DNA of 64,000 nucleotides from Proteles cristata cristata (GCA_017311185.1 JAESUZ010003182.1:372001-436000), one strand, 5' to 3'. Positions 24,657-35,439 are shown, counted from the stretch's first letter. Program-made: numbers and translations. Notes: generated by a model not told the origin, from the sequence alone.

Positions 24657-24698
24657 CTGATACCTATGTGGTTGCCAATGATTCAGTCAAATATCAAG
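24657..24698 (+). CDS. UNC79: UNC79 coding exon (42 nt)
   Basis: Acceptor tcttcacacag ends at 24656 and donor gtaag starts at 24699. Encodes 14 residues, LIPMWLPMIQSNIK, phase 0 at both ends. It bridges the 78-nt exon (ending FVK) and the terminal exon (starting HLSAG) in the order I recall for UNC79. It is the smallest exon in the window, follows a 15.3 kb intron and is frame-neutral, so it could be skipped without a frameshift. Confidence 0.85.
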
Positions 24699-25058
24699 GT
24701 AAGTCCTCCCTGGGTGGACTGGAAGGTCACTTCTCCCCAGAGAAGGTCATAACACTCATAGGGCTCACTGATGCTCCACTTACTGCGGAGAAAGGTGAAC
24801 TCACCCTGCTCTCGGCCGCCCGGCGCCGATAAATTGGGAGACTCTGTGGGCCCGGCAAGGGCCGTGCAGACCGAGGTGGTCGCAGGAGCCCCGCTTGCAC
24901 TGTCTATGAGGATGTGGGCGGAAGGGGATCCCGGAGTCTGGACGAGCCTCAGTTCCTGACTAGAATACAAGGCTACCCTGCCTTGGGAGGGCACGCATAG
25001 GATCTGCGCCCATGCGTGTTCATTGCTATTTCCTGGCCACTAAAATGGACTTTTTGTG

Positions 25059-25185
25059 GGGCGCCTGGCTGGCTCAGACAATAGAGTGTATGACCCTTGA
25101 TCTCGGGGTCGTGAGTTCAAGCCCCATGGGGGGTGTAGAGATTACTTAGAAATAAAATAAATGACTTTAAAAAAAATAAAATGGG
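25059..25185 (+). repeat. Older-type carnivore SINE
   Basis: Head 'gggcgcctggctggctcaga', then 'ttgatctcggggtcgtgagt' and a short tail 'tagagattacttagaaataa', without the CT-rich body. This is a different, older subfamily from most SINEs here. Its target aaatggactttttgtg is at 25043-25058, with a diverged copy near 25179-25190. Confidence 0.85.
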
Positions 25186-25381
25186 ATTTTTTTAAAAAAA
25201 TGCTTATTTATTTTTGAGAGAGTTGTAAGTGAGGGAGGGACTGAGAGACAGGAACAGAGGATCCAAAGTGGGCTCTGCGCTCACAGCAGAGAGCCCCATG
25301 TGGGGCTCGAACTCATGAACTGTGAGATCATGACTTGAGCCAGTCAGATGCTCAACCAACTGAGCCACCCAGGTGCCCCTG
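25186..25381 (-). repeat. Carnivore tRNA-derived SINE
   Basis: 'tgcttatttatttttgagag', GA-rich body, then 'caactgagccacccaggtgc'. The downstream target copy aaatggactttttgtg is at 25382-25397. It sits directly at the 3' end of the opposite-strand SINE. Confidence 0.88.
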
Positions 25382-26074
25382 AAATGGACTTTTTGTGACA
25401 GGAAGAATTCTATTAAGAAAGGATAACATCAAATGACTGACTTGAGCAAGAAGGGAAAGGATCTGGCCCCACCCCTTATTTTACATATGAGGAAACTTAG
25501 GACCGGAAAGAAGAGTAACTGTGCTGGGCCCCCCAGCCAGGAAGGGACAGACCCTGTCCGAGTGACTTTTCCGCTGCCAGGCCCTACCTGGGCCACACGT
25601 ACTCCATGACCAGGAAAGGTTACTTGACATAATGATGGCGGAGCTGAGCCACCTGCTCCAAACCTGGGCTCCGCCTACAGCCGTCGTGGGGATTACCGGG
25701 CAAGCAGGGGGCAGAAGATGGAACCCTTCTGGCTGAATTTCTTCTCAGCGTTGGGGAGGGATGTTGGTGGGAAAAAGGGGGGAGGTGACCTCAAGGTACC
25801 CAGACACCGAGAGAGAAATGCAGCCATTTGCAGTGACTGCAGGCGTGTGGTCTCATTTGTGGTGTTGGTGCAGTTTGTAGCCACAGGGGCCCCCGGCACC
25901 CCTGAAAACCTCGTCTCCCACTACCTTTTACTGTGAGAAGTCGCTTGTACTTCCTCCTTGAAGCATTCAATTGCCCCTCCCCCTGCTTTGTGGGAACCTG
26001 AGGCCCAGAGAGCTTGGGACCTAGCCTCTGCGTGTGCACTGACTCGACAGAGAGACTATAATCATGATTAAAAT

Positions 26075-26240
26075 GTAACGAGCACATATTACGTGCCACC
26101 TTCCGTTCTAAACCCTCCATTAGTTCATTTATCCTTAAAAAACCAATCCCACAAGGTGTTACTGTCCCCAGTTTGTCCATGAGAAAAACCCAAACACAGA
26201 CCGGAAAACCTTGTTCCCAGGGCTGTCCACAAGGCAGCTA
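26075..26240 (+). repeat. MIR fragment
   Basis: 'gagcacatattacgtgccac', 'ttagttcatttatccttaaa' and 'actgtccccagtttgtccat' follow MIR order. Confidence 0.65.
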
Positions 26241-26632
26241 GGGTTTGAGCCCAGGGAGTTGGCCGCAGAGCCCAGGCCCTTCTTCCCCGCTGCCCCAGGC
26301 CCTTGGGGTGCACAGCTCCCGGGGGTCAAGTACACGTGTCAGCTCCAAGTTCTGTTGCAGCGGATGAGTCAAGCTGGGACTGGCATTGCTGGGATGGATC
26401 TGGGCCAGAGTGACGCTAGACTCACGCTGCCCATCCCCGTCCCCTGCCCCGCACGCCGCCAGATCCGAGAGCCGGCCTTGCTGTTCAGGCCGCACAGCCC
26501 TTGAGCCACACAGGAGTTCCGCCTGCAGAAGATGCCCGCCTGCAGAAGATGCCCGGGCCGGCACCCCCTGGGACGCCCGTGCACATTGGAAGGAAAGAAA
26601 CTAAACGCAGATGTCTTGCCCTTTCTTAACAG

Positions 26633-26833
26633 CACTTATCCGCCGGACTCCAGCTTCGCCTCCAGGCCATTCAGAACAACGTGAACCACCACAGCCTCCG
26701 GGCGCTGCCGGGCTCGGCCCAGAGCAGCGCTGGCCTGGCGGCCCTTCGCAAGTGGCTGCAGTGCACCCAGTTCAAGATGGCCCAAGTGGAGATCCAGTCC
26801 TCGGAGGCAGCCTCTCAGTTTTATCCTCTATGA
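26633..26833 (+). CDS. UNC79: UNC79 terminal coding exon with stop codon
   Basis: Acceptor ctttcttaacag ends at 26632. 66 codons plus TGA (26831-26833): begins HLSAGLQLRLQAIQNNVNHH, contains LRKWLQCTQFKMAQVEIQSS and ends EAASQFYPL. This C-terminus is the strongest identifier of UNC79 here. It is GC-rich compared with the upstream exons. The open frame ends exactly at the expected stop with no break. Confidence 0.94.
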   Translation, partial: HLSAGLQLRLQAIQNNVNHHSLRALPGSAQSSAGLAALRKWLQCTQFKMAQVEIQSSEAASQFYPL

Positions 26834-27191
26834 GCGGACTCCTCGGCTCTCAGCGTCAACACTCTGGTTTAGCAATAATGGGTTTCCAAACAAAACAATT
26901 TGATCCAGGCAGGCTGGGGAACACACTGGTACTGTCCATTCTCTTTCTAGTCTAGTAAAAGACGTGCAAAGGCCAGAGAAGGCCAACAATGAAGCTTTCT
27001 TGCTACACATATTTCTGATGACTCCTTGGGCTATCTGATTAAGTGTTTCCTTACATTATTTTTTAAAAAAAAAAAAACCAAATCATTTTTCTTTAACTAA
27101 CTTCTATTTTTTTTAAGAAAAAAAAAATAGACTGGTGGGTACTCACAGAAAAGTTGTATAAATACCCCTGTTGCTATTTTTGATGATAGAG

Positions 27192-27197
27192 AATAAA
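27192..27197 (+). terminator. UNC79: Candidate proximal poly(A) signal of UNC79
   Basis: AATAAA followed within about 25 bases by the GT-rich stretch 'ctttgtagtgttttttctt', a good downstream element. It would give a 3'UTR of about 380 nt. Confidence 0.6.
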
Positions 27198-27521
27198 TAG
27201 GGTTTTTGAAACCTTTGTAGTGTTTTTTCTTAAAATCCACTCTTGGCAATGCAATAAAAAAAACCCGTCACCACAAGCCAGTGACACTTGACTGAAGCTT
27301 TTTGTCATTATCCTGGGCAAAGTGGCAGCTTGCAAGGACCATTACAAAGTGCACTTAGAAATTAGGTGGTTAACCTGTGCCAATTGTTTTCTTTGTTTTC
27401 TAATCTCATTTTCCAAAACTGTCCAGTAAGTTTTATTATTTTTAAAACCAATTTTTCAACTCATTCGTTCTAGGCTGTACTTTCTTGTAAGCTTTATGAT
27501 AAGCACTTAAGTTTTGTGAAT

Positions 27522-27527
27522 AATAAA
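27522..27527 (+). terminator. UNC79: Candidate distal poly(A) signal of UNC79
   Basis: AATAAA followed by T-rich 'ttttattcttttgtt'. It would give a 3'UTR of about 710 nt. Another AATAAA at 27253-27258 lacks a GT-rich follower. Confidence 0.6.
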
Positions 27528-28145
27528 TTTTATTCTTTTGTTAACACTTGGAATACAATTCAATTTAAAACTGTAGATCCACACTGGACCAGGAGATTCC
27601 CCACGCTGGCACAGATCACCGCACCTGGAGTTACGTTTCATAAAACAGAATTTTAATAGTGTAAGAGCACCAGGATTTATCAGCACTCTTACTTAGCATT
27701 TGACTGTGCATTCACAAATCATCTTTCTCTTCTCTATCCCTGTAATGCCCTGACGACAAGAAGACTTACTATACATTTAAGCTGTATATTGACATGCTAT
27801 TAAATGCATTTTTTATTATCTCTGTGAGCCTGGGGTTTTTTAAAATCAGTTTATACGTTTCTTGTAAACTTGGAAAACTCCGCTAACTTCCCTTAAAACC
27901 GAAGTACAATTATTGAGAGGAAAGGCTTTCCTTCAGGTCATTTTGGTAAGAGAAATACACAATTTATTTGAAGTCTGTTTTCCAGGAAGGACCTGAGGAT
28001 ATGAGGCTTTTTTTTTTTTTTTTTCCTAATGTTGGCTATTAGGCCTTTCTTTTCTGCTGGGAAGTGTGGTATCTTCATGCTTCTCAGGGGAAAACAAGTC
28101 CTCAAAGGTTTAAGTGTTTCACCTGAGTTCTGGAAAGACAGGCTT

Positions 28146-28220
28146 CTTGGGATGAGCAACTGGGTGTTATATGGAAACCAACTTAACAATGAACTATTTA
28201 AGAAAAGAAAAAAAAAAAAA
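28146..28220 (+). mobile_element. Tiny 5'-truncated L1 tail insertion
   Basis: Only the last bases of an L1 3'UTR ('gggatgagcaactgggtgtt', then 'ggaaaccaacttaacaatga') plus an A tail. A 12-bp target duplication, aaagacaggctt, lies at 28134-28145 and 28221-28232. Confidence 0.85.
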
Positions 28221-28429
28221 AAAGACAGGCTTGGGAGAGCTTCATCCCTATGAAAACTTGCAGGGAGCCGGGCGGTTCCTAGATTAAGAAGATAGCTATG
28301 ATCATTCTTCATATTTCACAAATGAGCTCTTCGGAAAGGCCATCCCCAGCTTGAATGCTCCCTGTTGGGCTTGGCTATGCCTCCGTGACCCTTCTGTCTT
28401 GTATAGAAAGTTCTGCGTGTACTTCCGTC

Positions 28430-28530
28430 ACTCGTATGCTGTGCCAGCTTTGAGGTTATGTCCTGTCTCTGTTCCCCAGGGTCTGGCACGTAGTACGGGT
28501 TTAATTGATGTCTGTTGAACTGAATGGATT
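28430..28530 (+). repeat. L2 3'-end relic
   Basis: 'tgtctctgttccccagggtc', 'tggcacgtagtacgggttta' and 'tgtctgttgaactgaatgga' match the order of the L2 3' end. Confidence 0.65.
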
Positions 28531-29292
28531 TGATTAAGCAACAGGTCTTTCATGAGCCACCCAGTGGGCTCAGCAAGGGCTGAATTGTGACATTTTCTGT
28601 TTGAGCAGCGATTCCTGAGTGGGTAACGGAAACAGGCCGGAGAGGGGAGGCCTTCGCTGCTTTCCCTGTGAAGCATTTAACTGATTTCCCCATCTCAGCT
28701 CCACTGTAGCCCAGCCCTTTGCTAGCCCTGAGCCCACCCTACCTCAGGCAGCTGGGATCTGAGCCGTCCCAGCAGACAAGGTCCAGGGTCCTCCACAGGC
28801 TCTTCTCCAACCCCAGTTCTTTCAGTGGACTCCGTTTCCCTTTGTATTTACATCTCCCCACTCCCCCCACCTCCCCCCAACCCGCCAAGGGCTGGAGATG
28901 AGGCCTCAATTCAGCCTTCTTGACTGGGCTCCCATCTAAAGCTTCCTACTGTCCGGACAAGTTTCCTTTACTCCAGGTCTGCGTCCTTGCCCCTGAGCTC
29001 TGTGACCCTCTTTCCTGCCAACCTGACCCAAATACCGTCCTTGATGGGACCCTGCCACTTCACTGGTTTATAGAGACCAGTAAGCTGCTTCTCTGGCCTC
29101 CACTCCCCTTGCCCCTGCTCTCCAGTGTCCTCATCTTCTTTTTATATCCTTAGGTCAGCCAGTCAAACCACCCCCCCACCCCCCCGGGGCGAGTCAGACT
29201 CAGGTTCTTAGAAGAATAAAACGTCAGGGAAAGGGGACAGATTTAGCAGGATTGGTCCTAAACAGGTAAGAGGAGAAGCCATTCACCTAGAT

Positions 29293-29481
29293 CAGGGGTC
29301 GGCCCACTGCCCGTTTTTGTAAGGTTTTATCGGAACACAGCCACACCCACCATGTACGTACTGTCTATGATGCTTTTGTGCTACAAGGGCAGAGTTGAAG
29401 AGGTGGGACAGAGGCGTGTGGCCCTGAAAGCCTATAACATTCACCGTCTGGCCCTTTGCAGAAAAAGTCTGCTGATCTCTG
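29293..29481. mobile_element. Non-autonomous hAT-type DNA transposon
   Basis: Starts caggggtcggc and ends as its approximate inverted repeat (gctgatctctg). Inside are 'ttatcggaacacagccacac' and 'gtctggccctttgcagaaaa', known from a common mammalian hAT-Charlie-type element. The flanking octamers acctagat (29285-29292) and gcctagct (29482-29489) match at 6 of 8 positions, as expected for an old 8-bp duplication. Confidence 0.75.
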
Positions 29482-29574
29482 GCCTAGCTGAAGGCCACTG
29501 AGAGAGAGACCGTGTGGAACCTTTGCATGGATGTAGCTTCTAGCCCCCTCAGGGCTTCTGAAATGTCATCACTA

Positions 29575-29705
29575 ATATTTCCTCATCTGTAAAATGGGGG
29601 CAGTGGCACATTCTACTTCACAGGCTTGTTGAGCTGTTACAAGGATGCAAGCAGAGAGAGCAGTGCCTGGCACGTGGTAAGCACTCAATAAAAGTTATGA
29701 GTTAT
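29575..29705 (-). repeat. MIR element
   Basis: Clear antisense MIR: 'cctcatctgtaaaatggggg', 'cagtgcctggcacgtggtaa', 'gcactcaataaaagttatga'. Confidence 0.85.
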
Positions 29706-29719
29706 TATTCTTTCTGTCA

Positions 29720-29830
29720 TGTTGAAGCCTAGGGAAGTTAAGCTACTTGCCCAAGGTCACATGGCTAATAAGAGGCAGAGCTGGAACCTGACCACAGGCT
29801 GCCTAATGCCACGGACTGGCCTCTCAACCA
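29720..29830 (+). repeat. MIR fragment
   Basis: Sense MIR: 'gttaagctacttgcccaagg', 'tcacatggctaataagaggc'. It lies opposed to the previous MIR. Confidence 0.8.
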
Positions 29831-30089
29831 TGGCCTGTATTAATTCCTGCTATGGCCACCCTGCAGCCCCCTGTGACAGCCTGGCAGCCACAGAAGGCAG
29901 AGAGTGTCCAACACACTTTCCCTGATCCAGATTCGGCCAGTACTAATTATTGGCTTGGAGAGGGTCAGGGCGTAGAGTCAGTGTTCCTTCCCCCATGGAT
30001 TCTTACTGGCTTCAGAGTGTGAACAGAGCATTCTGAGATTCCCAAGGGTAGAATGAACTGAAATCTGCAAATGCATAGATCCCATGATT

Positions 30090-30250
30090 GTTTGCCATGG
30101 GCATGCCTCTTACTAGCTGGGTGACCTTGGACAGGGTACTAAACCTCCGTGGACCTCTGTTTTTCCTTACCTGTAAAAGGGAGCGATCCACCCATCTCCC
30201 AGGGGTGATGAAAAGCTCACATGGCACTTGGGAGAATCCAAGGACTGCCA
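30090..30250 (-). repeat. MIR element
   Basis: 'cttactagctgggtgacctt', 'tttttccttacctgtaaaag' and 'aaagctcacatgg' follow antisense MIR. Confidence 0.75.
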
Positions 30251-30849
30251 GGAAGACCAGAGACGCCTTCACCTTGTGAAGACCACTCAAGGGAACACTT
30301 AGCCAGTCCCTCGGAAGTAAGACCTACAGCCGCAAGAGCCAAATGTGGTCACTAGCCGAGGGTGTCCAGTCTCCACCATGCATCCTCTCTTTACAAGCAT
30401 GTCATTCAGCCTGTCATTGGGTGTTTTCGGCAAATCTCTTCCCAGAGAGTCTCATCTGAAGTCAAGTGGTGGCAGCCACTGCACCGTTTCCAAGCTGCGA
30501 AAGCCAGATAAGATCGGATCGGATTGGAGAAGATGGGTTATCCACCAAGACTCCTTCCTGAGCTGGGGTCGAAGGACCTTTGGTGATAATATGGACAATG
30601 CAGATCATTTCATATACTTCTTTAATAGAATTAACTTGCAAATGTGTGTATTGAGTGGGTTGAGTGCTTTGACAGTAATGGAAGTGGTTGGAACTCAATG
30701 GAACAGTATCAGACCATGTTTTTATGAGAGTTGATCCATTTGGGGGCCGAAATGTTACACCTAAAAGGTCGGCCAGTTCATTCCACTGACAGGAGCAGCA
30801 AGCAGTAAGCCTCTTGAATAGGATCTAAGAGAAACCACAAGAGCTGTCA

Positions 30850-31030
30850 TTTATCAGGGATGTGCTCGGTAGTGAGCACTTTACATATATTACCTTTTCT
30901 CCTCTCAGCGCTCCCCCCACACTAGTATTCCCATTTTGCAGATGGGGCAACTGAGGCCCAAAGATTATATAATTTATCCAAGGTCATACAGCCAGGTGTA
31001 ATAGCATTAGGACCAGACAGAGCCCAAGGG
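30850..31030 (+). repeat. MIR element
   Basis: 'gtgagcactttacatatatt', 'cccattttgcagatggggca', 'actgaggcccaaagattata', 'ccaaggtcatacagccaggt'. Confidence 0.85.
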
Positions 31031-31409
31031 TTCATTTCTCTTCCCTTTTTCTGTTTCTGGGCTCTTTTGATTAACATGTGCCAAGAGCATGGGATAGAGA
31101 AATCTGAGGGCTTTCTTGGAGCAGCTCAATCTTGGTGTTTTTGTTTATTGATCAACCATCATAAATTTCCGTCAAGCCAGCGTCACCTCATCTGACAAGG
31201 GCATTTCCTCCTTTGGTCTGGGAATTCATTTATTTGAAAAAGAAATTATGGGGCACAAGCTAAATAGCATATAGTTTTCCACTTCATATAACAGTTTTAT
31301 GGAAAAGAATAAAAATGTCTGAATTTAAGAGCATGATGATGAACTCTTAGATTGGAGGTTTGGTGAGACTTCGCTCAGCCCTGCGGACACTGGCCCCAAT
31401 GAATTATCA

Positions 31410-31640
31410 CCATAGTGGCCATATATGAGGGCTTACTACGTATCAGGCACTTTAGATACAGCATCTCATTTAATCTCCACAACCGTAATGGGAGGAGGGC
31501 ACTTCTGTTATCAACCCCATATTACAGATGAGGAAACTGAGGCACAGAGAGACCAAATACTTGCAGGAGTCACTCAGTAAAAGAACAAAATTCGAATCCA
31601 GATCTGTCTGCCTCCAAATCCCAGATTCTTTCTGATACAT
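31410..31640 (+). repeat. MIR element
   Basis: Well preserved: 'gggcttactacgtatcaggc', 'tctcatttaatctccacaac', 'attacagatgaggaaactga', 'ggcacagagagaccaaatac'. Confidence 0.88.
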
Positions 31641-32664
31641 AATCTGATAGTTAATGATGCATGGAGTCCTTTGCTACTCACCTGACCAGCAAGGTAGAAC
31701 AATGTAGACCCAAAGTCACCACGTGGCAGAAAACTGGGTTGAACTTGGGCCACCCCATGTTTTGTTTGACGAGTTCCAATTTGTCATTTCTTGTTTTGGT
31801 TTGAAATCCCTTTGATGGAGCACACAGCCTCTGCTTTTGTATAGGGTCCCATCACTGACCTCTGCCTCCCAAGTAGACCCCGAAAGCCTCTCAGCAAAAA
31901 TCCTGTTGCATCTAGGTTGACATACAGGGCCTGGTTTGCTTCGCACGTTCACCTGTGCTGCCCTGCAGGTGTGGGGGCGTTTGCCACCCAGTTCAGCCCG
32001 ACCTCTCATTTTATGGGCTCCCTCCGCAAGCCAGTGGCAAAGCAGGACTTGGGGCTGTTCTCTCCGCCCCTAGTAGCCTCGCTCCACCGGCTTCATTCCT
32101 CTGCCCCCAGCTCCATGGCCAATGGCCCGAGGCCCTGGCGCTCCCCACGCCCACCCGTCCCTTTGACCTCATTTCAGGTTGGGGCTGGTCTGTCCAGTCT
32201 ACCGCCATCCTCGGAGAATCCAAGGTCAGCGGGTGGTGTCAGGTGAACCGGCACCAGCTCTTCCCTGCAGGGTGCACAGGACATTGGCAGAAGCCTCGGA
32301 TTTGGTTGAACAAAGAGCTGGCTTTTTAATTATGCAGCCCAGACAGGCCCCCACCAGCAGGCCGGTGGAGAGGGGAGCCTCCCAGGGCTGGCTGGCAGAC
32401 GCCCTGATTTCCGCTCCTTCAAGTGGCCACTTGGAAAAGAAAGGAACCAGCAACTAATCAAGCGTGAAGGACAGAAACACTCCAGGTGAGGACAATCAGG
32501 CCCCACTGAGCTGGGGATGCGGGACGGAGGGGGGGTGCTCTGCAGAGGGGGCAGCTTGGGCCAGTTCCAGACGGCGGGGTGTATCCAGAGCCTGCAGCTG
32601 AGTGCTGAACCCTGGGCTGGGGGCTGGGAAGTCAGATGCACACAGGCCGGGCAGCTGGGTCAGT

Positions 32665-32825
32665 TCGAGACTTCACCACAGATCTGTTCCCTGACCGTGG
32701 GCAAGTCACTTGATCTTGGCTTCAAGGGCGACAAAATGGAGGTGGGAATTCCTCTCTTCCAGCCTTTCTGTAAAGAGGAAATGCAATCGTAGCTGTCAGG
32801 TACTTAGCACAGAGAGGGAATCGTA
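32665..32825 (-). repeat. MIR element
   Basis: 'gaccgtgggcaagtcacttg', 'agggcgacaaaatggaggtg' and 'caggtacttagcacagagag' follow antisense MIR. Confidence 0.65.
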
Positions 32826-32846
32826 AACAAGAATGACAGCCAGACT

Positions 32847-33073
32847 CTTTTTTTTTTTTAATATTTTTTATTTATTTCTAGGAGAGAGAGAGAGAGAGAC
32901 ACCGTGAGCAGGGGAGGGTCAGATAGACAGGGAGATACAGACTCTGAAACAGGCTCCAGGCTCTGAGCCCGCAGTCAGCACAGAGCCCGACGCGGGGCTC
33001 GAACCCACGAACCGCGAGATCATGACCTAAGCGAAAGTCGGACGCTTAACCGACTAAGCCACCCAGGTGCCCC
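32847..33073 (-). repeat. Carnivore tRNA-derived SINE, younger subtype
   Basis: Carries 'tttatttctaggagagagag', 'tgagcaggggagggtcagat' and 'cgacgcggggctcgaaccca', markers shared with the copies at 34482 and 56456. Target duplication gacagccagact at 32835-32846 and 33074-33085. Confidence 0.95.
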
Positions 33074-34449
33074 GACAGCCAGACTTTAAGGAGCGCTCAC
33101 GACTCCTAGGTATGCCGGGCTCTGTGCTATGTGCCCCATGTTCATGCAGCCATTTATTCTTCAGACTGTCATGCCATGTGACAGCTGGTGTTTTGCTGAA
33201 ATGAAATCACAGCTTGCAATGGGAATTTGGCTCCAATCCTTCTGAGTGCGGCGTTCCCACGCTGCTGCGCTCCGCGTGGTGACTCCGGGCTCCCTCCATG
33301 TTCCTCTGTTTGAGCAACTGGGAAATCCTCCTCCATACGGTTTGTTCTGTCATCGTTGGGACTTCGCATGGTATGAACACATCCTCGTGTGTGTCATGGG
33401 GATGCTTATTTTGAAGATAATAAATGGATATGCTCTTTCTTCTTCTCCAGGAAACCACAGTCCCCAGCCTAGCTTCGTGGATGGCATGGGCCAGAAGGTC
33501 GTTCAGATGTAGGGAAGGTTCTGGTCAGATTAGAGGAGGAAGCAGAGAGCCCACCTCTTCTGGACCCTGGTGGATCACTGACAAAAGAAAAAGGGATGTA
33601 GGGCATCCCGATGTAGGGCAGGGCTGAGAGGCCAGGCAGACATGTCTGTATCTTCTCCCACGGGGGCGAGGGTGTTGTAAAAATACCCAGATGGCAATGC
33701 GCCCGGGAGCCCCACAGCATTGTGGCACGTCCTCCTTAGGAGAAGTGCTGGTGGCCATGGGCAGCCTCGGTGGGAGGGGGGTGGCTGCACACAGGAGCCG
33801 GCACCCCGGCCCCGGCCACCCTCTCCCAGCCGGTACGAGGGTACAGCTTCCAGAGTCCCCGTGGCTGGGGCTGACAGCAGGAAGCTGGGCAGAGCCCACA
33901 GTCAGGAGACATTTGTGTCTGAGCCGTGGAGACAGACGACTCGCCACTCACCCTCCGAGATTAGAAGGGCCCGGGGCAGCCCTGCAGTCACCTGAGGGAG
34001 GGGCAGCCCAGGCTGGCCCGGCACCTGCCAGGACCTCAGCCGCTCCATCTGAGCTCGGTTCCCTCTGCGCCAGAGACCCCAGGCACCAGCTCAGGGCACA
34101 CCCGGGTGCCTTCTAGACGGGAGCAGGCCTGGGAACATGGCTTGAAGCCTGAGCCCAAGACACAGTCATCCAAAGAGACCCAGGAAGAGTCCTGAATCCC
34201 ATTAATTTTGCAAACCCAGGTTTTTCTACCTCCATCCACAATGAGGTGAAGACTCTCAAAAGTTACGTGCAATAAAATGCTGTATTTTTTTTCTTTATGC
34301 CGTGTGCATGGTGTTAAATTCATAACCCACAGTTAATTAATTAATTCTACAAGTATTTCTTGTGCCCAGGCAATGTTTGAGGGGCCAGAGATTTGGCAAT
34401 GAATAACACCAAACACCAGTGTGGGTTCTTGTTCTCAGGCACCTTCTAT

Positions 34450-34913
34450 TTAAAAAAAAAAATTTTTTTTAACGGTTATTTTTTTTTTAATGTTTTTTTT
34501 TAATTTATTTTTAGGAGAGAGAGAGAGAGACAGCGTGAGCAGGGGAGGGTCAGAGAGAGAGGGAGTCACAGACTGAAACAGGCTCCAGACTCTGAGCTGT
34601 CAGTCAGCACAGAGCCCGACGCGGGGCTCGAACCCACGAACCGCGAGATCATGACCCAAGCGAAAGTCGGACGCTTAACCGACTAAGCCACCAGGCACCC
34701 CTTTTAATGGTTATTTTTGAGAGAGAGAGGGAGAGACAGACAGACAGAATGCAAGTAGGGGAAGTATACAGAGAGAGGGAGACAGAATTCAAAGCAGGCT
34801 TCAGGCTCTGAGCTGTCAGCATAAAGCCCAATGTTGGGCTCGAACCCATGAACCGTGAAATCATGATCTGAGCCGAAATCAGATGCCTAACCAACTGAGC
34901 CATTCAGGCGCTG
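34450..34913 (-). repeat. Carnivore SINE containing a second SINE
   Basis: The outer SINE is split into 34450-34481 and 34701-34913. Its target duplication is caggcaccttctat at 34436-34449 and caggcaccttccat at 34914-34927. The head reads 'tcgaacccatgaaccgtgaa', then 'ccaactgagccattcaggcg'. Confidence 0.88.
34482..34702 (-). repeat. Inner carnivore SINE, younger subtype
   Basis: Inserted in the tail-proximal part of the outer SINE. Copies of 'ggttattttt' lie at both junctions. Shares the 'taggagagagagagagacag' and 'cgacgcggggctcgaaccca' subtype markers. Confidence 0.88.
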
Positions 34914-34929
34914 CAGGCACCTTCCATGT

Positions 34930-35090
34930 TTTGTAAATGTTTTCTTTATTTATTTTGAGAGAGAGAGAGAGAGAAAGAATCCCAAGTAGGCTCCATGCTC
35001 AGTGCAGAGCCCAATGCAGCCCATGAGATAACGACCTGAGCCGAAATTAAGAGTTAGATGCTTAACCGACTGAGCCCTCCAGGCACCCCA
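34930..35090 (-). repeat. Carnivore tRNA-derived SINE, partly deleted
   Basis: 'ttctttatttattttgagag', GA run, then 'gagataacgacctgagccga' and 'cgactgagccctccaggcac'. The body is shortened. Confidence 0.85.
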
Positions 35091-35439
35091 GGTGCATTCT
35101 AGTGTAATGGGAGGAGAAAGATAGTAAATGCATGCATGTGTCAGCAAGGGTTTTTAGGGGTGAGAAGTGCTGTACTGAAATAAACTAAGGCAATAGAATA
35201 GAGAATGACTTAGGTGGCCTAAGAAAGCCACAAAGTGACTACTGGGGAAAGATGTAAGGACATCAGCTGGCACATAAGGAACAGCAGAAAGGCCAGGGTG
35301 GCCAAGGGTGGGGAGAACAAGGGGAAGGGCCAGGGGTTGAGGGTGAGAGAGAAGCAATGGCCAGGTCAGGAAGGGCCTTATGAGCCAAGGGAAGGAGTGT
35401 GGCTTTTGTTATAATTGTAAGAAGTTGGGGCAGGTTTTT

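Larger units (their letters stand above)
24699..26632 (+). other. UNC79: UNC79 last intron
   Basis: 1,934 bp. Contains an opposed SINE pair (25059-25185 and 25186-25381), MIR relics at about 25470-25560 and 26075-26240, and a 17-bp direct duplication at 26521-26554 about 80 bp before the last acceptor. Confidence 0.75.
1..27545 (+). other. UNC79: UNC79 gene, 3' part (7 last exons and 3'UTR)
   Basis: Seven GT-AG exons on the + strand join without a frame break into a 323-residue C-terminal protein segment ending in SQFYPL, which I recognise as the UNC79 C-terminus. UNC79 is a very large cytosolic scaffold (about 2,600 residues in human), built of helical repeats, that works with UNC80 and FAM155A in the NALCN sodium-leak channel complex at the neuronal plasma membrane. 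The segment is about an eighth of the protein. The 5' exons lie upstream of the window. The gene runs tail-to-tail with PRIMA1, as in human 14q32. The 3' boundary is the more distal of two poly(A) signals and is approximate. Identification is from memory of the family, not a database search. Confidence 0.9.
26834..27545 (+). other. UNC79: UNC79 3'UTR
   Basis: AT-rich sequence directly after the stop, with two T/GT-supported AATAAA signals (27192 and 27522) and a weaker one (27253). A T8/A10 inverted repeat at 27104-27130 can form an 11-bp stem. The end is approximate. Confidence 0.7.
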
